A DNA stretch of 6,511 nucleotides from Verrucomicrobia bacterium UBA2970 (GTDB lineage: Bacteria > Verrucomicrobiota > Verrucomicrobiia > Limisphaerales > AAA164-E04), in contig DEAY01000344.1 of the NCBI GenBank assembly GCA_002348345.1, positions 1-6,511 on the forward strand, in the 5' to 3' direction. The notes under the pieces were generated by a model, which saw only the letters and a program-made list of their open reading frames with translations, made no database searches and was not told where the DNA came from. Below are positions 1 to 4,409 of the stretch, piece by piece. Within the stretch, counting starts at the first letter, position 1, and each line of letters begins with the position of its first letter. Both the position numbers and the translations under genes were made by a program.

Positions 1-862
1 CATGCTCGAAGAGAACCCTTCCATCCGCCCGTGACCGGGAGTATTTGAAAAAGCGCTTGTCCAGGGGCCATGACCGTGAACACTTCCAGCAGATTCGTTC
101 ATCGACGGATTGACTGGCAAGCAGTCGATCCCGCAACCGAAGCAGTCGTTCGCGATTGCGCCGAACCATCAAATTCTCCTCCGGCTCGGCCCGCCGCGAA
201 TTCCGATCACAGCTGCAGACGACACACACATGGGAATAATACACCTTACCCTGATGGCGGGTCGTTCTAAAAAACCCAGCGCGAAGGGGAAAGACCTGCT
301 GACAATCCACACAACGCCGCCTCTGGGCCTGGGCCGAATCCCCACTCCGCAGTTCCGCGCTGGCCAAGCGGACCAATTCGGCCCGCCGCTGTTCCCTTCG
401 GACCCGGGCATTGGATCGATAGGTTTCGGCCCATTCCCGCCGTTTTTCAGGATTCCTAAAGGGCGAATCCTTGAGTTGAATCGCCTCTTTCCAACTTAAT
501 CCGAGGCCTTTTCGCTTGAGAATGTATTTGATCGTCGCCGGGCTCACCCCCCAGCGCTCCGCAAATCTCTCGACCGGGATCTCCCGCCAATGCACCATCA
601 GGTCCCGGACGCAGTCCTCCCGATCCTTGTCCGTCCAGGCACCGGCCTTGTCGGCCCGAACCATCTCGGACCGAACGGGATCGGCGAGTTGTAACCGCTG
701 CATCTGCTTCTGGATGCTCATCGAGGACCGGTCGACGGGACTTCCCTCGGCCCCCGCCCGAGCGAAGCATCCATTGCCCTTCATCACACGGGCGGTCATT
801 CCCTGAGCGACATACTTCCTCAAGGCAACGAGTTCAGATTCCGTCCAGACGATTCCCGGCAT
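1..862 (-). CDS. HTH / tandem zinc-ribbon putative DNA-binding protein, C-terminus off the left edge
   Basis: Reading the minus strand from ATG at 862-860 gives 287 uninterrupted codons that run off base 1, so the gene is 3'-partial. Residues 6-59 start WTESELVALRKYVAQG and end with S-I-QKQMQRLQL, like a Myb/GcrA-type helix-turn-helix. Residues 76-120 start AWTDKDRED and include RFAERWGVSPATIKYILKR, a clear second helix-turn-helix. Residues 138-183 are a basic, probably helical linker. Residues 184-216 form a C-x2-C-x25-C-x2-C zinc-ribbon-like module (C184, C187, C213, C216). A second copy starts at C258/C261 and is cut by the edge. Codon third positions are GC-rich, as in the other genes here. 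The start is uncertain: GGAGG directly abuts an alternative GTG at 883, and no good ribosome site precedes 862. The role is inferred to be nucleic-acid binding. The zinc modules resemble those found in phage and HNH-associated proteins, but no nuclease motif is visible. I do not recognise the family. Confidence 0.8.
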   Translation of the reverse strand, partial: MPGIVWTESELVALRKYVAQGMTARVMKGNGCFARAGAEGSPVDRSSMSIQKQMQRLQLADPVRSEMVRADKAGAWTDKDREDCVRDLMVHWREIPVERFAERWGVSPATIKYILKRKGLGLSWKEAIQLKDSPFRNPEKRREWAETYRSNARVRREQRRAELVRLASAELRSGDSAQAQRRRCVDCQQVFPLRAGFFRTTRHQGKVYYSHVCVVCSCDRNSRRAEPEENLMVRRNRERLLRLRDRLLASQSVDERICWKCSRSWPLDKRFFKYSRSRADGRVLFEH

Positions 863-945
863 GGCGCTGCAATTCGCACCCACCCTCCGCCCCCAAGGCC
901 AGATTACACTGCCCCACTAGGCAAACGGTTGGGTGGCAAGAACAA

Positions 946-975
946 CTGACATCAGCCGCGACCCACTTGTTACAT
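946..975 (+). promoter_or_regulatory. Candidate sigma70-like promoter for the ACT-domain gene
   Basis: CTGACA at 946-951 (5 of 6 to the -35 consensus) is followed after 18 bases by TTACAT at 970-975 (3 of 6 to the -10 consensus). Transcription would start near 983. That is downstream of the in-frame ATG at 974, which fits the preferred gene start at 1064. The match is weak and rests on consensus alone. Confidence 0.22.
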
Positions 976-1040
976 GACCGAGCGGATCCTGCCCGACCCC
1001 ATTGGGATTTACCGACTTGAATCAAGCCTCCCGAAAGGTC

Positions 1041-1067
1041 ATGTTCCCTTCTTTCAAGCGTCTATGA
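1041..1067 (+). other. Possible 8-codon leader ORF overlapping the ACT gene start (ATGA)
   Basis: An ATG at 1041 opens the peptide MFPSFKRL and stops at TGA 1065-1067. This stop overlaps the ATG of the ACT-domain gene at 1064 as ATGA. A purine-rich GAAAGG at 1033-1038 lies only two bases before 1041, closer than a normal ribosome site. The main start at 1064 has no ribosome site of its own, so translational coupling is conceivable. Chance is equally possible. Confidence 0.2.
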
Positions 1068-1591
1068 AATCTGCTGTGGTTATGACCATTATCGGACCCG
1101 ATCAACCCGGGTTGATGGATGCGATCTCGGAGGTCATTGAGCGGCACAACGGAAACTGGGAGGAATCTCGAATGGCCCGGCTCGCGGGGGAGTTCGCCGG
1201 GATTCTCCGACTTCAGCTCGATTCTGATGAAGTCTCGGGATTTCGCGAGTCCATCGCCAGCCTGAGAGATCAGGGCCTGCAGATAAGCCTGGCGGAACAT
1301 CCACTCCCTTCATCCCCACCGCAACCCGGTCACGTCATCGACCTGGAACTGGTCGGGCAGGATCGCGAGGGGATTGTGCACCGGGTGACCCGTGCGCTCG
1401 CCTCCAATGGAATCAATGTCGAATCCTTCACCTCCCACTGCGAGTCCGCTCCCTGGACCGGCGAAACGCTCTTCCGGGCCCAAGCCAAGCTGGCCATCCC
1501 GGATGGCTTGGACATCGCCGCGCTCCGCGCGGACCTCGAGAAAATCGCCGACGAATTGATGGTCGATTTCACGCTCAACCAGAGCATCTGA
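1064..1591 (+). CDS. Double ACT-domain protein, glycine cleavage system regulator (GcvR) type
   Basis: The 175-residue product is two ACT domains and little else, the usual size and layout of GcvR-like proteins. ACT 1 (about residues 3-78) has the signature IIGPDQPGL at 9-17, then NGNWEESRMARLAGEFAGI at 29-47, which is highly characteristic of this family. A proline-rich linker (80-89) leads to ACT 2 (90-170), with LVGQDREGIVHRVT at 96-109 and INVESFTS at 117-124. The frame stays open upstream to another ATG at 974, but the family consensus begins almost at residue 1 of the 1064 start, so that start is preferred. In Enterobacteria GcvR binds GcvA and represses the glycine cleavage operon. No gcvA or gcv gene is visible here, so the partner is unknown and the target is inferred from family only. 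No membrane segment or signal peptide is seen, so it is cytoplasmic. It converges on the minus-strand genes and is separated from them by a strong hairpin. Confidence 0.88.
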   Translation: MKSAVVMTIIGPDQPGLMDAISEVIERHNGNWEESRMARLAGEFAGILRLQLDSDEVSGFRESIASLRDQGLQISLAEHPLPSSPPQPGHVIDLELVGQDREGIVHRVTRALASNGINVESFTSHCESAPWTGETLFRAQAKLAIPDGLDIAALRADLEKIADELMVDFTLNQSI

Positions 1592-1611
1592 TCCCACCCT
1601 CGATCGGCGAC

Positions 1612-1639
1612 AACAAAGGCGGCCGGGGCCGCCTTTGTT
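1612..1639. terminator. Bidirectional intrinsic terminator between convergent genes
   Basis: AACAAAGGCGGC (1612-1623) and its exact reverse complement GCCGCCTTTGTT (1628-1639) form a 12-bp perfect stem with a CGGG tetraloop. The GC-rich half lies at the loop and the A/T-rich half at the base, so the RNA ends in UUUGUU on either strand. It sits 20 bases after the stop of the plus-strand ACT gene and 20 bases after the stop of the minus-strand TIM-barrel gene. There is no long separate U-tract, so efficiency is inferred. Confidence 0.8.
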
Positions 1640-1659
1640 CCAATGCTGTTGCCTCGCTC

Positions 1660-2478
1660 CTAGTAGTTGGCGTCGACGAACTTCATCGCGCTCACCACAA
1701 ACTCCTCGGGATCCTTCAGCGAACGGTCGGTCTCGATCGCCAGGACGCCCTCATAGTTTGCTTCCTGCAGCGCGGCGAAGAGCCCCTTGAAATTACAATC
1801 CCCTTCACCGATCCCAGCCGGGGTGGCGACATCGCCACTCGCGGTGTGGTTGATGGTCTTGTCCTTCAAGTGAATGTCAAAGACCCGCCCCTTGTAATCC
1901 CGGAAGACCTTCCCGGCGTCAAAGCGGGCCGAGGTGACCCAGCCCACGTCCAGACAAACGCCAACCCGCGGATCTCGGTGCATGATCAAGTTCCGAACCA
2001 CCAATGGATTCCCGTAGGTGCTCTTGATTCCATGATTATGGATGGCGATTTTGATATCATACTCCTTCACCAATTCCTCCAGATTATCGAGGATTCGATA
2101 GTCCCTGGGCTCGACGACAATGAGCTTGATTCCCATCATCTTGGCAAATTCGAAGAGCTTCCGATTCTGCTCCTTGTCCATCGAGGTGCCGGCAACCCCA
2201 AAGGTGTAGACCTTCAATCCGTGTCGATCGAGAATGGCCTTCTTCCGTTTCAGTTCGGCTTCCGGTGCGGTCGGTGACAAATGGTTGGCGATGACCTGCA
2301 GATGATTGAGCTTGTGCTTCACACAAAACTCGACCATCTGGTCAAAGGTAAGATTCCTCAGCGTCCAGGTCTGAATGCCGATATTGTAATCGCCCGCTTG
2401 CGAGGGAAGCGCAGTGGCCATTGACAGGACGATGACGAGGGCGCCGCCCCACCGTTTTGCTAGCTCCAGGATTCTCAT
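1660..2478 (-). CDS. Secreted xylose-isomerase-like TIM-barrel protein (sugar phosphate isomerase/epimerase family)
   Basis: The 272-residue product starts with a signal peptide: basic residues at 8-9, a hydrophobic core at 11-24, and likely cleavage after SQA at 28. The mature part has the AP-endonuclease-2 / xylose-isomerase-like TIM-barrel layout. Metal-ligand candidates fall where this fold puts them: E123 in VVEPRD, D177 in CLDVGW, H203 in IHLKD and E249 in AIETD. H147 and H149 in IHNHG are a further typical pair. A ribosome site GGAG at 2483-2486 lies 4 bases before the ATG, which fixes the start. The family contains sugar isomerases, epimerases and keto-sugar lyases or hydratases, so the substrate cannot be read from sequence. 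The gene lies 154 bp downstream of the PI-PLC/DUF1080 gene on the same strand and may share its transcript. Export suggests a periplasmic sugar-derived substrate. Confidence 0.88.
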   Translation of the reverse strand: MRILELAKRWGGALVIVLSMATALPSQAGDYNIGIQTWTLRNLTFDQMVEFCVKHKLNHLQVIANHLSPTAPEAELKRKKAILDRHGLKVYTFGVAGTSMDKEQNRKLFEFAKMMGIKLIVVEPRDYRILDNLEELVKEYDIKIAIHNHGIKSTYGNPLVVRNLIMHRDPRVGVCLDVGWVTSARFDAGKVFRDYKGRVFDIHLKDKTINHTASGDVATPAGIGEGDCNFKGLFAALQEANYEGVLAIETDRSLKDPEEFVVSAMKFVDANY

Positions 2479-2550
2479 AATACTCCAGATGGTTTTCGTC
2501 GACTCAGGGTGTCTTCCGAATTCCTAACGCAGCCCAACGGCAAACACGAC

Positions 2551-2580
2551 AAAAAAAGGCGGACCAGAATCCATCTGCCC
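2551..2580 (-). terminator. Weak candidate terminator after the PI-PLC/DUF1080 gene
   Basis: On the minus strand a small CAGA/TCTG stem (2574-2577 with 2565-2568, 5-base loop) is followed seven bases later by a run of seven T (2557-2551). The stem is too short and too far from the T-run for a confident call. If active, it would partly separate the two minus-strand genes. The rest of the 154-bp gap holds no clear promoter or gene. Confidence 0.18.
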
Positions 2581-2632
2581 CCCCCAATACAAGGGTGCCA
2601 CGGCCTTCGGCAGGGGACCAACGCCCGCCCGT

Positions 2633-4303
2633 TCAAAGCTCCAGGATCCGCGCCCTGCGGAATCGATAGACCGCAGGGCCACCGTGATGTTGCAGCCCAA
2701 CCACCCCCTCCCGATGGGCTTGATCCCGAAAATCACTCGCCCACCGACCGTTGACCGCCACTCGAATGCGATCCCCAAAACATTCGATGCGGATTCGATT
2801 CCATTGGCCCGGTCGGAATCCCTCCCCCTGCCGACCACGAAAGGCCGACAACGAGGCCTCATCCCCCAGTTGGGGCACCAAGAATCCCCGTCCCGTATTG
2901 TCGTAGACGCCTCCCGAGTAGTGTCGATCCGATAAATCAATCTCCGCCTGATACCCCAAAAGCTTTTTCTCACCCCGACGACAGCGAAAAAAGACACCCG
3001 AATTACCGGAGGGTACCTGGGCCTCGACTTCAAATACAAAATCCCGGAAGGTGCGGGTCGTCGCGATCATGAAGTTGCGATCGGACCGGAGGTGAATCTC
3101 GCCTTCCGGGACATCGAACTCGCCCCAATCGAACGGATTGGTCCACGGGTTGCTCTCGCTGGCCGGCATCAGGCTCCGCCAACCCGACACCCCGTCGAAC
3201 TCGATCCCCCCGGCCTTCCCGGCCAATGGATTCCCCCGGGCCACCAGGGCACCGGGCAGTTCCACCCGATACGGGGACAATCTGGGGTCGGGCTCCCGGT
3301 AATCCGTGCTGACAAATTGAGCACCGCTCGCCAAGGCCCGATCCCGCTGCACCGTGTCGTTGTTCCGAGCATGATCCGTCGGCGTGTCCGCTCGAGTCCG
3401 TACCAGAAACCCCGCCCTGACGGCTTCCTGAATCCGATCGAAGTCCCGGATCGGATCGTTGATTTTCATGAAACCCGCCGCCGGATGGTCGGCATCGACA
3501 CTGACGAACAAGACCCTTCCCTCCAGCGACTCATGTCCCTCCAAATAGAGATCCCTTGGCTCCCCCCCGTTATCGAGGGCAAAGATGATCTTTCCGCGGA
3601 CCTCACTGAGCCGTGGCCAACCCCGCATCCGGAGGGCCTCCCTGAGCGATTCCTCCTGACCCCGGATGTCGTCCGGTAAGACCAACCGGGTTCTCGGGAA
3701 GACCGATCGGATTTCTCGATCGACCCCCTCGAGTTCAGATAACCCAAAGGCGATGGGAGGCGTCATTCCCAGGGTGTCCAGCCCCTCCTTCACCTCCACC
3801 AACACCATGATCGGCACGTGCCCTGGATTCTGATCCGACCAGGACTTGATCTGCCCAAGAGCGTCCTTGAAGGTGTAGACCGTGGTCCGGTAATCAAAAT
3901 CTGCGACATGCAATACCTTCAGCCCCGGCTGTCGAAGGTGCCCCTCCGGATCATGGGCCTGCAAGGGGCCCAGATTCGCCGCCTGCACCAGCGCACGCGA
4001 CTTGGGCCGGGCATAGTGTCCGCCGTCAGGATCGGCAAACACGTCGAGCTCGATCTGACGAATCCCAAGAATCGCAAACTGTTCCCAAAGCGGCCGGTGC
4101 GAGTAGTCCACCGAGGCTGCCCAACCCGCGCCCCCCTGCTCAATGAGCCTCATCGTCGGCGGTTCCGGAGCGAGGTGATAGGAATTGTGAGTCCCGATGA
4201 CCTGAATCTCATTGAGCCTCGGATTCGGCTCAGCCCGCATGACGCTCCATCCATCCAGCAAAATCAGGCAGACCAAGACCTTGGTGAGGAAACGCCATTT
4301 CAT
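2633..4303 (-). CDS. Secreted PI-PLC-like phosphodiesterase fused to a DUF1080 (3-keto-disaccharide hydrolase) domain
   Basis: The 556-residue product begins with a signal peptide (residues 1-24, KWRF then a hydrophobic core, cleavage near MRA). Residues 31-350 match Ca2+-dependent PI-PLC (C1-like) proteins: VIGTHNSYH at 35-43 with catalytic-type H39 and adjacent N40, IELDVF at 84-89 with probable cation ligands E85 and D87, LHVADFD at 131-137 with the second histidine H132, and FVSTDY at 330-335 near the domain end. Residues 365-556 match DUF1080: GWRSLM, then FVFEVEAQV, SGVFFRCR, YQAEIDL and GQWNRIRIECFG. The usual opening LFNGKDLSGW-like motif is reduced to EFDGVSGWRS. The ATG at 4303 is chosen because AGGA lies 8 bases upstream and the signal peptide starts there. 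A TTG 12 codons upstream would bury it. The inferred role is cleavage of a phosphodiester or glycoconjugate outside the cytoplasm. The DUF1080 part may be catalytic on a 3-keto-glycoside or only bind sugar; sequence does not decide. Confidence 0.88.
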   Translation of the reverse strand: MKWRFLTKVLVCLILLDGWSVMRAEPNPRLNEIQVIGTHNSYHLAPEPPTMRLIEQGGAGWAASVDYSHRPLWEQFAILGIRQIELDVFADPDGGHYARPKSRALVQAANLGPLQAHDPEGHLRQPGLKVLHVADFDYRTTVYTFKDALGQIKSWSDQNPGHVPIMVLVEVKEGLDTLGMTPPIAFGLSELEGVDREIRSVFPRTRLVLPDDIRGQEESLREALRMRGWPRLSEVRGKIIFALDNGGEPRDLYLEGHESLEGRVLFVSVDADHPAAGFMKINDPIRDFDRIQEAVRAGFLVRTRADTPTDHARNNDTVQRDRALASGAQFVSTDYREPDPRLSPYRVELPGALVARGNPLAGKAGGIEFDGVSGWRSLMPASESNPWTNPFDWGEFDVPEGEIHLRSDRNFMIATTRTFRDFVFEVEAQVPSGNSGVFFRCRRGEKKLLGYQAEIDLSDRHYSGGVYDNTGRGFLVPQLGDEASLSAFRGRQGEGFRPGQWNRIRIECFGDRIRVAVNGRWASDFRDQAHREGVVGLQHHGGPAVYRFRRARILEL

Positions 4304-4409
4304 CCCCTTGATCCTAGGAGGCCGTTGCTCCCGTTCCAAGAACCCATTGACGGGAAAATTGAAAGCCTCACAACATTGACGACAGGGAGAAAGTTTCTAG
4401 GCTAACACC
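4304..4409. promoter_or_regulatory. Divergent promoter/operator region with direct and inverted repeats
   Basis: This 106-bp gap separates two secreted-protein genes transcribed away from each other, so both promoters must lie in or near it. CATTGACG occurs twice, at 4345-4352 and 4374-4381, 29 bases apart; each copy contains the -35-like TTGACG. The second copy is followed after 16 bases by TAGGCT at 4398-4403, a weak -10, which would place the start of transcription at or next to the ATG at 4410. Inverted repeats are GTTC-CAA-GAAC at 4333-4343 and TCCCGT-N15-ACGGGA at 4329-4334/4350-4355. No convincing minus-strand promoter was found. The operator role is inferred from position only. Confidence 0.4.
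4312..4315 (-). promoter_or_regulatory. Ribosome binding site that sets the PI-PLC/DUF1080 start
   Basis: AGGA on the minus strand lies 8 bases before the ATG at 4303. It sits inside the 8-bp palindrome TCCTAGGA (4312-4319). Its spacing favours 4303 over the upstream in-frame TTG at 4339. Confidence 0.55.

Noticed and set aside
254..275. T6 run in the zinc-ribbon gene (GGG TTT TTT AGA on the minus strand) as a programmed frameshift site
   Set aside because: The zero frame continues through a complete second zinc module, so no shift is needed, and the alternative frame ends soon after without a domain.
110..806. Plus-strand frames (110-499, 516-806) and minus-strand frames (169-411, 456-770) in the left region
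   Set aside because: They are in competing frames of the edge-truncated HTH/zinc-ribbon gene and show only low-complexity R/P/G/S-rich sequence.
974..1063. Earlier in-frame ATG at 974 for the ACT-domain gene (30 extra residues)
   Set aside because: The extra residues match nothing in the family, whose first ACT domain begins at once after the 1064 start. The candidate -10 also overlaps 974.
2524..3039. A 171-codon minus-strand frame at the end of the PI-PLC/DUF1080 gene
   Set aside because: It overlaps the DUF1080 domain in another frame of the same strand, and the DUF1080 frame has strong family motifs. This frame has none.
4304..4339. TTG at 4339 as start of the PI-PLC/DUF1080 gene
   Set aside because: It would place a charged 12-residue segment before the signal peptide. 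The ATG at 4303 has AGGA 8 bases upstream.
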